A stretch of 64,000 nt of DNA, taken from positions 117,787,849 through 117,851,848 of the forward strand of contig JBCFYV010000012.1 in assembly GCA_039000515.1 (NCBI GenBank), given 5' to 3'. Source of the DNA: Timema cristinae. Taxonomy: Eukaryota; Arthropoda; Insecta; Phasmatodea; Timematidae. The notes under the pieces were generated by a model. It searched no databases. It saw only the letters and a list, made by a program, of their open reading frames with translations, and was not told the origin of the DNA. The stretch's first letter is position 1. The number at the start of each line of letters is the position of its first letter. This document shows, in pieces, positions 35,866 to 47,799 of this stretch. The position numbers and the translations under genes are program-made.

Positions 35866-36804
35866 AAAGGAGAGAATGACACGTCTTAATATATGACCTT
35901 GGTAGTGTTCAGTTACAGTGGAATTTATTTTCATCATAGAGAAAGGTTACTTGGCTTTTTGTTTCCATTTTAGTGTTTCTTCAGCATGGTGGATTAATGT
36001 GCCTTGAATTATACCGTCACGTTAACCGCAAATATGTATTTCCAAGAATCAAGACTAAAAAAAAAACTAACATAACATTGCGTTTCATAACTAAATAATT
36101 ACTAAGCAAATAAATATTGTCAACGTTGTATGTCACTAGAACGTGTGTTAAAGATTGTACGTACAGTTACAGTCATGAAAAAAAATCACAAACTACACAA
36201 ATAGTGCCATTTTTTGTGACTAGGACTGTACAATCCATTAAGGTGAGCACGGGTACTAATTGCCAGGCTCATCTAGTCTTATTTACCCGGTGACAGAAAG
36301 GTCGGAATTCGAAACCGGGGTGGAAGTACCGGGTTATTTGTATCTTTGAATTGTTCCCTACTCTCCACGCAAATGCGGGTACAAATCACTAAAATAACTC
36401 TACTGGCTTTAGTGTATTCTAACAGCCCGGACGGGTGGTAAGTCACGCAGAACAGAAATACTTATTTGGAAACGACGGAACATTAAAAATCATACTAGAC
36501 GGAACTATCTATTCAATTGCTGCAAGTCATTTGTTTTTCCTCCTCAACATTGAGTGCTGAGTGGACCAGAATACCTTCTGTCCTCCACCTACCCTCCACC
36601 AACTTCCCTCAACTTCATTAATTTAATCTTTTATACATGCTTGTATTCAATTTCCAAAACTACTTTAAATAAAGTCAATCGAACACGCGAACTTAAAGAG
36701 ATTGAGCTTTGTCCACTTTTAGAAAAGGTTTTTAATAACAAAAACAAAACACAACACTTACAAACATAGCTCATTACCACAATAAGAATAATATGTCAAT
36801 ATTA

Positions 36805-37383
36805 GCGCGATATTACACTGTCAAATTTATTTGATAAAATAAATGTGATGAGTCTTTGACGACTCGTCAAAGATCTTTTGTCACAGGAAATATTTTACAA
36901 ATCTTTAATTAAAGATTTGGGTTATAGAACATGTTTCAAGATTTGATCAAAGAAAATGACGACTGAAAAAATAACATGGTCGTGCGAGACAGTTAAATAT
37001 TATAAATACGTAGAGAACAGAATACTTTCTTGTATGATACTAATTGTGTAAGCTACAAGGACCGCGATAAGAGATTGACAAAATATAAAACCTTCGCGTC
37101 TACTAACCCATGGTCCAACCCATAATCATTTCACGCGTTTTTTGTTTTGTTTTTTTGAGCATCAATGAGATCACATTCGTGCTCAACAGTCGCTGCATAT
37201 GAAATTAAACCATTGGAGTTATTTTTTGCAATAATATACTTTGAAAGAAATTGTATGTAGTGTATAGTGTAATAACACATCTTTGATCAAAGACGGCGTC
37301 AGATCTTTAATCAAAGATTTTTTTTATTTTATCATAGAAAAATATTTGTTTGATCAAATAAATTTGACAATGTAGTATCGCCC
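36805..37383. mobile_element. MITE with imperfect terminal inverted repeats
   Basis: Left end 'gcgcgatattacactgtcaa' + 'atttatttgat'; right end (reverse complement) 'gggcgatactacattgtcaa' + 'atttatttgat', two to three mismatches over about 31 bases. Palindromic 'ctttgatcaaag'-type motifs occur near both ends. No open frame of note. The target duplication is unclear. Confidence 0.7.
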
Positions 37384-40110
37384 TTGCGTTTATTGGTTTC
37401 TTGGACTTGACAATAATTAGATACAGTCCAATCTTTATAAGAAAAGCCATATACGACATCTATAAAATATATTAGATCTACTTCATTTATTCATACGTCA
37501 GGTCAAGTGATCTGCAGCTGTCACTTTTGACCGTAACTTTAAACTTTAATTTTATTGCGTTGTTTTAACATTATTTGAACCAAATGTTGAATATTTAAAC
37601 ACGCCGGTAGCAAAAGAGCAAGAATTGAACTATAAACTTGCCTTCCTTCGTTCACTGTACAGTGAATCATCAAAGAAACTTCATGATGAAACGTTATCCC
37701 GTTGAGTAATAAAACAATAAAAATAATATTTATATACTAAGGACGTAATGAACAACCAAAACAATAAATATCTTTTAATATCGTAAAGTTATCGGTCAGA
37801 CATAGAGCATCAATATACGAAAAGTTAGACAGGCGACAAAGGTAACATAGGAGGCTTATTTTCAACAATGCAACAATTACAAGCAGTTTTATATACAAAC
37901 AAGTTTATAAATTAGTGTAAAATGGTCATGGTGAAGATACGATTATTTTAATGATAAATACTTAATATACATTGAATTCAAATTCTATTATATTAAAAAA
38001 AAAGTTCTATAAATGAATAGCTCGCTGATTTAAACGTTTTGGTGCAAGATTATATTTGGCGGTAAATAAACTAACTTTGGCTAAGTAAACACGGTTTTAA
38101 AATAATGCCAGTCTTTACTTATATGTTTAACTTTTTTATTTAACTCACCGGTTACTATGTACGATTCGTCCGTTCCATCCATTCTACGCAAGCGCTGTAG
38201 AGTCGTTCCAACAGAACACCAAACAAGTGACTGATGATAATGTGAAAGAAGATAGCAAAAGAAGCATAAAACAAGGGGGTGTCTCTTCTTTCTTTTTTTC
38301 CTATTTTGTTGTTTCAACTTTGTACTAAAAGTATACCACAGTATATATATAAGCCTACTGATGGTTACGAGATAATCCAACTTGTCAATACTAATATTTT
38401 TATTGTTCCACAAATTACGTAATCCTGCCTGGTTTAGGTTTGCGCAGATGAGATAGTAAGCCCCGTTTTAATATGCAGTGGCGTGTTAAAAACAAAAAGC
38501 AAAGGGGTTATATAGTTTTGAATTGGCGAGTTCTAGAGCCAGCACGGCTACCAGTTATTTAAATATGTAATCAAAGGAAATAGGCATTTCTGTAGATGAT
38601 GGATTTTATTCTCCTGCATAAAAGAAAAGGCTAAGGGGGACTGGGGGTGGAATAGAGCTAGTATTATATAACAAAATGTTTAGATACTTAGTTTAAAGAA
38701 ATACGGTAAGAGTGCTGGAGGGAGAATTTAAAGAAATCGAACCAGCATAATATTATAGTAAAAAGGATTACAGAAAACCGAATTATCTGTTGAATTACCC
38801 TTTCAACAAAGGCATTCAAATTCAAATTTCAACCTTTTAGATCAGACTAAGATGAAATAGACGATTGTCTAGAATTTTTTAGAAAGGTGGTATGCACAAA
38901 AAAAAAAAAAAAAAAGATTGGGGGGATTTGCCATCCTTAAGGTGGAAAATAAATTCAATAAATCCTAAATTATATTAAGTAAAACTAAGAATAATGAGCA
39001 CAAAGTATATTTAGAATTAGTTGGATAAATTTCAAGATCCAACTTACGACTTAATATTGAAAAGGTATAGCATATATTATATATATTATTTGTTAAAGCT
39101 GAAGCTTAGGGTAGAGGGAGCTCAAATACCCTCAAAACTTGCTAAATAAATTAATACTGCCTTGTTTACTATCTATTTATTTTTTAACGCCGCGTTTTAC
39201 TCGGCCTATACGCATGTTTAAACTTTAAACCATATCAAAATAAAGGGAACATCCAAAACTAATAGAACATATACCATTCTGAGTATGCATCTTAGATGCT
39301 TTTAAGACTCTCGAGACACAAGCTAAGTAAGGAATATTTACACCTGAGACCACACTTATGGATACTTCAGAATCAGGGTCGACCTTAGGGGTATGCGAAC
39401 GGTGCGGCCACAGTGGGCCTCGCGATTTGGGAAGGGATTGTCCCGCGCTTGCTTAGATGACAAGAGGAGAAAAGCAAGTAGGGTTGAGAAATTTCGTATA
39501 GTAGACTCCCTGTATGAACGATCTAGCAAATATTGACGGAGTGTAAAAAGAATTTAAAACATAATCATGAGGTTTTATTTATTGAAAGAGTAAAGCGAGT
39601 TCTCTGTTTTAATTACACCAATTGCATTTGTTTGGTCTGAGGTAGATTTCCGCGGTAACTTTTGAACGCATTAACCGATTTAATTTAAACTTGGCACAGT
39701 TGCTTTTTGTACCTATATACAGATCAAGTTCGTTTGAAAAGAAAATTATTGAATAAAGGATAAGGGGAAAACCAACCCTTATATGGATAAAAACATGGAT
39801 TCTATTATTTATTATTATTACTACACGTATTTAACTTTTAACTTTTTTGTAGGGGAAGGGAGGTGTCAGTGAGGCAGGAAACTGGGGGTGCCGCAAACCA
39901 AGTCTTTGAAATAAAAAAAGGATTTTAAGATTTTTTACCAAATTTTATTTAGAATCAATTAATGGCCCAAATTGTTTTTTTTAATAAATTTAGCATATTC
40001 GAGAAAAATATTAAAAGTAAGAAAAACACCCATTATTATAACCACTTGCCTTTAGTTAACATAAAACATGCAGTTAGTGTCTTAGATACATTTTATATTA
40101 ATACTTCCAT
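37384..40110. other. Intergenic, AT-rich, no recognised gene
   Basis: A 110-codon minus-strand open frame (38081-38413) shows no family resemblance. An A run is at 38898. Nothing conserved is seen. Confidence 0.5.
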
Positions 40111-40114
40111 AAAT

Positions 40115-40350
40115 TAATTTATGAGGTATTTAACAGGCAGTTTCTGAACCGATGACAGGGCGAAAGATTATATTTGTACACGACTTATAAACCAACTTAA
40201 ATACATAACAGACACACCACCCCCTTCCCTCCCGTTAATTCATCACTGTTAGAGGGTAAACTCACATTTCACAAATGATAGATTTTTCAGCCATGCCAGG
40301 AATCAAAGCGGAACCCCTAGCTCAATAGACAGACACGCTACCGACTGAGC
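40115..40350 (-). mobile_element. tRNA-derived SINE, group C
   Basis: Body 'gaggtatttaacaggcagtt' and 'acacgacttataaaccaac'; on the minus strand the head 'gctcagtcggtagcgtgtct'. Confidence 0.75.
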
Positions 40351-40629
40351 AGAAATAATGGACCATAGCTCCGTGATTTGGGGGGCTAGGCACCCCATTC
40401 CTTCATTTAAAATTTCCATATTGGCTACTGCCTTTATTTACCCCAAAGTACCTAGATTTCTGAATTCCCCACTGGACCCACTAATGAAATATAGCGGTAA
40501 AATAGATTATCAAGTAAAAAAAATCTCCATAGTGTTAGCACGTACGTGAGCTATATTCAACTAAAACAATTATTCTACACGACAAGCAGCACTTGCCAGT
40601 GGGACAATGTACAACTATTACATTGAAGC

Positions 40630-42255
40630 CAGGGGTGTATACCATTACATCGCAAGTCCATTACATCGCATATCCATTACGTCGCGTTTTAGGAACAAAT
40701 ACATTGCAGGTCCATCACGTCGCATTTCCCCCACCTCTCTATACACAGCTAACCCTACTCTGACGTACAACCAATTGGATTAAAGGGGCGTATATATACA
40801 ATTACATCGCATGTCCATTACATCGCAGGTCCAACACGTCGCATTTCTCCACCTCTCTACACACAGCTAACCATATTGGCCAACACGATGCCAACAAGTT
40901 GTGTTACAATATAAACGTACTCCCAACTTGTTGGGGATGTTGGCCAACATGTGTATTGGGCGAGCTGGTCAGAGCCAACAAGTTGTGTTGGCTTGTGTTG
41001 GATCATTTGTTAGAGATAATAAACGACCAACCCAACATGTTGACCGAGTTGGGAGGTTCTGCGCATGCACTATCGAGTTGAATGAGTGTCTTACCTTGGT
41101 GAAGCACGTGTTTTATTTTCCGATTAGTTTAACTTTTAAAATCGGGGCTAGTATAATTTTGTGATCATGGAATGGAACAAGGCTAATACAGTTAAACTAA
41201 TTGATTTAAATTCTGAAAATGGATAAATTACACCTAGACACGTGAATCGAACTCGGGACCGTGTTCAGGTGTCATTTTTTTCAATTTTCAGAATTGATGG
41301 AGATGGAGAGTTCCTCACTAAAAAGAATAAATAATAATAGCTTCGGCTACTAAATTCTTAATTGATCTATATCAAAAGTATGTTGTTATTTGTGATGTTT
41401 CATGTGTACAAAGCTATAAACTCCACTTTACAAATGTAGGTAACTCATTATTACCATATAAACACCTTCAATTCGACGTCCAGCAGAAAAAAACAAAAAA
41501 AAACCTTTGAACGCCCTACCGTTTCTTAAGTTTTGGTTCTTCTTCAAGAGTACACTTCCTGTCATCACAATAAATGAAGAAACGGCAAGTAATACGTCGT
41601 TATCCATGGCTAGAAATTTGTAGACTGATTAAAAAAAGGTGGAGGAACCAGGATGTTGATCCAACAAGTTGGCTAGAATAAACACATCTTACTTTTTCCA
41701 CATGAATTGTCTTCTAACATGTTGGATCCAACTTGTTACATAATAAACGAGGCTTCACTCTCACTATAAAGGTAGGTTTGGTTCAAAGGATTATGTGCCT
41801 GACTCCCCTTGTTGGCAAAGTTGATTAGGCTAGACACTTATTCAACTCGATAGCTTATGCACAGAACCGCTCGACTCGGCCAACATGTTGGGTTGGTCGT
41901 TTATTATCTCTAACAAATGTTCCAACACAACCCAACACAACTTGTTGGCTCTGACCAGCTCGCCCAACACACATGTTGGCTAACATCCCCAACAAGTTGG
42001 GAGTACGTTTGTAACACAACTTGTTGGGATCGTGTTGGCCAATATGGTTAGCTGTGTGTAGAGAGGTGGAGAAATGCGATGTAATGGACATGCGATGTAA
42101 TTGTATATATACGCCCCTTCAATCCTATTGGCTGTACGTCAGAGTAGGGTTAGCTGTGTATAGAGAGGTGGGGGAAATGCGACGTGATGGACCTGCAATG
42201 TATTTGTTCCTAAAACGCGATGTAATGGACTTGCGATGTAATGGTGCCCACCCTG
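40630..42255. mobile_element. hAT-like foldback element with about 450-bp inverted arms
   Basis: The left arm (40630-about 41105) and right arm (about 41835-42255) are inverted copies at high identity with a few indels. Termini are CAGGGGTGTATACC on the left and, reading inward from the right, CAGGGTGGGCACC, similar to hAT ends. AAGC flanks both sides. Arms carry reiterated 'attacatcgca(t/a)(g/a)tcc' blocks, then clustered CCAACA/TGTTGG motifs. The centre (41106-41834) has no transposase, so it is non-autonomous. Confidence 0.85.
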
Positions 42256-42845
42256 AAGCCAGAGATTATTATGATTGAAGCAGAAACACAATGTAATCTA
42301 ACCACACAGTTTATTTTCGAGCCTTTTTTATTTGTGATAGAAAATTTTTCACAGATCCTTAAGGATGTTTCATTTCAGACATTGAACAAAATTCTTCTTT
42401 AAGAAAAAAAAGAAGTTAAGAATATTATGGGATTTTTATATGTTTTTCCAGATGCCCCTAGTAAATAATTTAAAAATAAAGTAGAATATCAAAAAATAAA
42501 CAAAAAATAAAATGGTGAGCAAATAAGAAAAAAGAATCCACAGTTTTAACTCTGCGGCTGCAGTGGTAATTCCCTATCGCCTTGATCTCAAAGCACAATA
42601 CTCTTTCTTCTGGCAAAGTTGGTAGTACTAAGCTGTAATGTGCGTTTGTTGTTTTGTTTTTAACAGACGAATCAAGAACAAAATACTCTCTGAACGCAGT
42701 TGTAAATAAACAAAGTTCTTTCTTGAAAATTAAAAGGAAAAATGGATCTTATTGCAGCAGAAGTGCAGTCAAAACATTTGTTTCAATTCTTCGAATATTT
42801 GAATAATATGTTTATTTAGTCAGTAATACGATTTTCAACATTGCG
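42256..42845. other. Region upstream of the putative first SNX14 exon
   Basis: AT-rich. No TATA or initiator arrangement convincing enough to call a promoter. No CpG-like island. Confidence 0.4.
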
Positions 42846-42958
42846 ATGGATGAAAATGAAGTGAAGAACTATATTTTCCTGATATGGAGTGACAAGCTGA
42901 CTCGCACATCATTTTTATTGATTTTAATATTATCTTTATTTTTAAGCGTTTCTCTTAG
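42846..42958 (+). CDS. SNX14: Putative first coding exon of the SNX14-like gene
   Basis: Starts with ATG and reads MDENEVKNYIFLIWSDKLTR, then TSFLLILILSLFLSVSL. This is a short polar tail and one hydrophobic helix, as expected for the first of the two N-terminal membrane segments of SNX14, which anchor the protein in the ER. It can end at CTTAG|GTTTGT in phase 2, exactly the phase required by exon 44615-44683. The sequence itself is not conserved enough to prove it, and the donor is weak. Confidence 0.45.
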
Positions 42959-43364
42959 GTTTGTACAAGAAACACCGTGGAATATTATGCAAAAAGGGCG
43001 GAGCTCTTTATTTTGTTTTTATGTCATTATGACAAATTTAACTTCTTTTTTTTACCATTTATACACTGCCGAATTTGCATGTAGGGGCCCCCACAAACCC
43101 ACGTAAATTACATAGGGCGAGGGGGTGCATGGAGCAATTAGGAAATAACGTGGAAAATCATATGAAATTAAAGATTTTTTTATTCAAACAGCTTTTTCAA
43201 ATTAGACCTAATTAAGATAATTATGTCTTGCGGCATTGGCAGCACTGCCTACCAGTTTTAATTAATTTGGTGACTATCCAAAAGTGTGCATGCATGTGTT
43301 TATTTTCAAGCTCGCAACCTTCGATTCGCCCACCTGTTATCTCAACTCTCCCCCTAAATCATAG

Positions 43365-43690
43365 GTTCCCAAACTTTGTAGATCGAAGGAGCCCTTGGAT
43401 TAGAAGAAATACAAGCTAGAGCCCTCATAGCAATTTTTACACTAATATTATAAACTTTCAATAGCGACAATTAACTTTTACAAGTAGAAAAGTTTACGAC
43501 AGATGAAAAATCTCACATATTCTGGATTCTGGCTGCACCTTTGGCAAATGTCCTTTATTAATATTTGAAAGATAAAAAAAAAAAAAATTGGCAATTCTAA
43601 CTACTGATACCATTTCATAATGTGAAAAATAAATAAAGAATATTCTAAAATTTTCCTTAATGGAGCCACCGGCTGTTGAAAATCTCTGCC
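43365..43690 (+). mobile_element. Possible hAT-like fragment
   Basis: 'ggttcccaaactttgtagat' with 'gaaggagcccttgg', and 'ggcaattcta...cataatgtgaaaaa' near the right, echo 5990-6392 reversed. Identity is low and ends are unclear. Confidence 0.3.
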
Positions 43691-44128
43691 TTAAGCTACC
43701 ATTATGGCCATGATTAACACCAACGAATCTTCAACTTTGACTCTCATAAAAACTAAACAGTGCTATCAACTTGAAAGTGGAAAACTATTTACGATGTGCT
43801 CTGTCAAACATCAAACCCAATATTCAAGAACCGATGAAAACCAAACAGTAGGCCTATCAGCCATTACGATAACCATCAGAACATAGTGGTTTTTTTTTCC
43901 TACCAACTCTCCTGCCACGGTTATATTGATTTTTGTATGAAATAAAAAATAGACTAGAACCATTTAAATTTTATAAATATCCCAAAAATTGTGGGGAAAC
44001 GGTGTGAATTTGATTACCTACCAAGGGTGGCGCCAGCTAAAAAAGGTTGAGAATCACTGGTATGGGGGGTAGTAAAAATATGTAAGACTTCTTATAGTAT
44101 GGCATATAAAACAATATTAAAGATTCCA

Positions 44129-44418
44129 GTGACCTGGCAGTCTAGAGGTAAAGTGTCAGACTTCTGTGCTGGGGTCCGGGGTTAAATCCTCAGTCCCGGC
44201 ACAGATTTATCTGATTACCAAACCCTTCCTTCACCTCTGACAAGACGTGTATTAATCACAACTTGTGAATGTGAGGAATGCCAGACCTCCACCGTGGTTC
44301 GGATCCCACGTTAAACTGTAGGTCCTCCATTTCATCTCACAATCACCCTACCATTACACATTAGTGTCAGTGCGTATAACCGAATGGGTAGTAAGACGCG
44401 GTGATTTTAAAAATAATA
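44129..44418 (+). mobile_element. tRNA-derived SINE, group A
   Basis: Full head 'gacctggcagtctagaggta' and B-box 'ccggggttaaatcctcag', full body with the extra 'acgtgtattaatcacaactt' segment also seen at 20130, and tail 'gaatgggtagtaagacgcgg'. Confidence 0.88.
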
Positions 44419-44614
44419 ATAATTAATGATTAAAGAATCCCACCCTCTTTGCATACTATACCTTCAATACCTGCACTTAGCTCAATTAAAATATAGCATA
44501 TTTATAATTATTAACGCCATTGTGTTAATCTGCTCCAAAACTTCAATAACAGTAATAATTATTATATGGACTGATATCTTAAACTAACTTGGCCTGACCT
44601 AATTATTCTTTCAG

Positions 44615-44683
44615 TTTTTTCACGGGAGCACTCATACTGGTTTCCTACATTGGAGGCTTTGTTGCGTTCAACTCAATCTTTAG
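44615..44683 (+). CDS. SNX14: SNX14-like exon, second membrane segment
   Basis: Between ttctttcag| and TTTAG|GTGAGT it reads FFTGALILVSYIGGFVAF, then NSIF, a hydrophobic helix. In human SNX14 the second N-terminal helix (IFWSFVAGVVTFYC) sits at the same distance before the cysteine cluster. Phase 2 on both sides fits its neighbours. Confidence 0.7.
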   Translation, partial: FFHGSTHTGFLHWRLCCVQLNL

Positions 44684-44919
44684 GTGAGTCATCGACATGT
44701 TCAGGATTAAGAAATAGCTGCGACAATTTCACCCACGAACATCCTGTTTTCTACAAGTACACTTCTTGTCAGGAATGTACATATTATTTTGAAAAAAATA
44801 TGCATCGACTTAAAATTGAATATTATTATTATAAAAACAAATAAAAAACTTGAGGAAAGGATTGTTCTAAGCAAACACCTGGGACTTCCTGATTCTATCA
44901 TAGTGAGAACCTTAATCTC

Positions 44920-45300
44920 ACCCTAAAGTAGATTATTTTACAAATCCGAATCTCAAATTTACCTACAAATCCTGAATTCAAAGCTTGGACAAAATTATGA
45001 ACATAAGAGGAAATATAATAGAATAGTAGAAAATAAAAATAGTTAGGCCTCCTAAATGTTAACATTCTTTCTTGTAATCCATTCATTATAATATTCATAC
45101 ATTCGTTAAGTGTTAAATTACTGGTCTGGGGTCTGGTTGTTAAGTTCCTCCTATTATTATAATTGGTTCTTAACACTTAAAAGCAGTATTAGAGCTCTAA
45201 TAGATTTTTTTTTTAAAGTATTTGAATCTCAAATAATTTTTTTTCTCGAATCTTGAATATTCTTAAGGGTTCAAGGATTCGAGAGGGGGAGGGGGGGGTC
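44920..45300. repeat. Dispersed repeat F, copy 1
   Basis: Shared in order with 57255-57670: 'attatgaacataagaggaaa', 'cattcattata', 'attactggtctgggg(t/c)ctgg', 'aaaagcagtatta'. Both copies are in SNX14 introns in the same orientation. Noncoding. Confidence 0.75.
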
Positions 45301-45409
45301 CATCCTTACCTTGAAGTCTTCATTCAGTCACTCTATCAACAGTAGTCCCCTGAAGACCCCAAGTGCTCTCAGTTCTTGGCAGGACCTAATTCATTGAGTG
45401 TGAATGCAG

Positions 45410-45606
45410 GCACAGATCAGAAGCCCCCAACCTGCTCTCCTTGTTGACTGGCCGCCACAGGGGGACTACATACATCTTCCAACACAAGTCCTGCAGCGTG
45501 TGTGGGGATGACAGCTGTACCAGGCACAAGCCGACCTCGTACATGCGGCAGCCCTGGGTTGGCCTGGACATTCCTGTCGAGGTGGACGAAGCTATCGAAG
45601 ACGTGG
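45410..45606 (+). CDS. SNX14: SNX14-like exon, cysteine cluster before the PXA domain
   Basis: Reads HRSEAPNLLSLLTGRHRGTT, then YIFQHKSCSVCGDDSCTRHK, then PTSYMRQPWVGLDIPVEVDE and AIED. Human SNX14 has HSCAVCGKVKCKRHRP, then ENYQPWLDLKISSKVD, so the CxxC...C...RHxP block and the PW motif are kept. Acceptor gaatgcag|G. Two donors are possible: GAC|GTGGGT (phase 0) or GTGG|GTGGCT (phase 1). The second is required to join exon 47411 in frame and gives residues that align better with the start of PXA. Confidence 0.9.
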
Positions 45607-45659
45607 GTGGCTCCTTTCCATTCAAAGCTTTAATATTCCTAATTTACTGTCTTTGTACC

Positions 45660-45905
45660 CGCTTCGGTGACCGCGGGGTCTAACGCGATACTCTCCCAGT
45701 AGACTAGACTGCCGATGACAAGGAGATCGAGGTTCGAATCTCGGTCGGTGTGTACTGAGGGTGGTTTTTACAAAGTGGTTTTCCACTCTCCCTCCACATA
45801 AATGTGGGTACACTTCATATAAATATAACTTCATAACCCCTAAAACCATTAGCGTAATTAGTACATAAGCGTCTAACCCGAACCAGAATTAAGAGGCATG
45901 CCAAG
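45660..45905 (+). mobile_element. tRNA-derived SINE, group B
   Basis: Clear head 'cgcttcggtgaccgcggg', B-box 'gaggttcgaatctcggtcgg', body 'ttttccactctccctccac', and a decayed tail 'acccgaaccagaattaagag'. An older relative lies at about 46500-46710. Confidence 0.88.
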
Positions 45906-46789
45906 GAAAAAAACCTTTTTTTTTTTAATAAACATACTATGCAAGACATATATCAACATTTTCTAAACGATGTGTTACAGCAGAGATTCCCAACCTTTTT
46001 TTGTTCAAATAGCTCTAAACATATTTTAATATTCTGCGGTGTTTGCCCCAGAATTTATCTACCGGACTGATTTCACTGGCCGCGCGGCTAGGTTATAAGG
46101 CCACCTCGATGGAAACATTTTCCAAGGAGAACACTGTTGTGCAGTATTTAAGAAGTTCAGTCGTCCTCTCTTTTATCCAAGTTTTTATAAGTTTTAGGTA
46201 ATTTTTGGCTTTGTACCATAATTCTCGTTATATATATAATACACACACACACACACATATGTTTTAAACTTAGTTAATGAATGTTAACCAAACCTAATAG
46301 GTTTTTCTAGGAAAATTAATTTTCCATGTTTCATATTTTAATAACCATTCAGGCTGTCTGCCTTCAAACTCCGCCTGTTATTTCCTGACAGGTCACTGGA
46401 TTAGTTCTGTTGGTTGAGTGCTCATAGGAATTAAAGCTTTTTTTTCTTTTTACTCCAATGTCCATGTTCCCACACCAGTGGGTAAACAAACTAAATAACA
46501 GACTGGTCGAGTCTGGTTTGCTGGTAACAGGTAGGTTGGGATTTGAATCTCAGACAGGTGTGTTGATCTATTTATTATAAATTGCTTTCCACTTTCCCTC
46601 CACACAAATGTGGGTACATTACAGTGCATATAAATTCTACCTTCCTCTTTACACCTCTTTAACGTAATTAAATGCGGATAGCCCAGACGGAGTGTGAAAT
46701 AAGGAGCATCAAAACAATGTTCCAGTTTTTATAAAAATGTAATTTATATATTTATCAGCTTAGAAAATAATAATAATAATCATCATCAT

Positions 46790-47250
46790 CAGTTTATTAA
46801 AATGCCTTTAATGTCCTCTGTCCTTTAACCACTCTGCCACTTTTATTTCTTTGCTTCCATTATGTCTTCTTGTACTCACACAATTGCTGTTATCTGCTCC
46901 TCCCAATTATATCTAGGTTTTCCTTGTGGTCTTTGTTCTACATACATCATTTCCATCATTCTCCTTGGGATTCTTCCTAACCTCCTCATTACATGACCAT
47001 ACCATTTCACTCTTGCCTCCACCACTATCTCATATCCCCCTAATATCCTCCTTGTATCCCAACTCTTGCCCAAACATTTTCATTCTGAATAATAATATTG
47101 CTTCTCGTGGCCGCTAACATGCTCCTTAAAGTCTTCATTCTCATGGATTCCTAATTTCCTAGTCTCTCTTACATCTAATATCCTTGTATCTGCCTCATAA
47201 GTAAGTACGGGTACAAAGTACGCTCTGTATAGTGGTCCTAGAAAATGATG
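46790..47250 (-). mobile_element. LINE C-terminal fragment (WYGHVMRR type)
   Basis: Minus-strand reading gives LYRAYFVPVLTYEADTRIL, then, after a break, EARVKWYGHVMRRLGRIPRR, then QRPQGKPRYNWEEQI. This is the C-terminal part of a non-LTR retrotransposon polyprotein (family pattern: Y..VL.YG.ETW, then ARLRWYGHVMRR, GRP..RW). Broken by stops. Only one copy of the 62-bp segment amplified at 48.1-49.5 kb is present. Confidence 0.8.
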
Positions 47251-47410
47251 ATTTAAAGTATTGATTACAAAAAACATTAAAAAAGAACAAGTATATTTGA
47301 ATTGTTTTAAAATATTATTTATTTTAATAATCTATGTTACTACTACCATTTAAAATGAAATTACTGTTTTTTTTAATCTAACACTCTTTGTGTTGATTTA
47401 TTCATTGCAG

Positions 47411-47532
47411 TTTCTGAACAAAACCTCAGCGATTTGTGTACTCGTGGTACAGCGACTTGTCGGGAGATGAGAGTTTGTCAAGAGCTGAGGCACAGCATAC
47501 GTTACGCCGCCAGCGTTTCGAGACAAACTACA
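47411..47532 (+). CDS. SNX14: SNX14-like exon, start of the PXA domain, with a compensated frame discrepancy
   Basis: After ttcattgcag| the frame SEQNLSD continues openly to VCQELRHSIRYAASV and SRQTT before ACA|GTACTA. The middle part is conserved only in a shifted frame: FVYSWYSDLSGDES matches human NFVYPWYRDVTDDESF. Moving between frames needs one extra base at 'gatttgtg' (about 47432-47436) and two near 'gagtttgtcaag' (about 47472-47481). As written the exon keeps an open frame with about 13 nonsense residues. Missing bases in short runs are the likeliest cause. Confidence 0.82.
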
Positions 47533-47799
47533 GTACTAATAGAAGTCGATATGGTTGTCTCGGGTAATGTCACTCACGAGCTGATGTTAATGGTTCAAGA
47601 CTCAGCGAGGTCAATGGATTTTTCTTAGCATAAAATCTAGTAGAACTTTCTTGAAAGGAAAATAAAGGTGTCAATCCATATGATTTTAGAATTAATATTA
47701 CTTGATAGGTTATGTAAAATACCTTTCCTGCAATTGGGAGCCCTTCACTCTCACTCATAGAAATTCTCGTTACTTATACGATCAATCGGTTCAGAGTCA

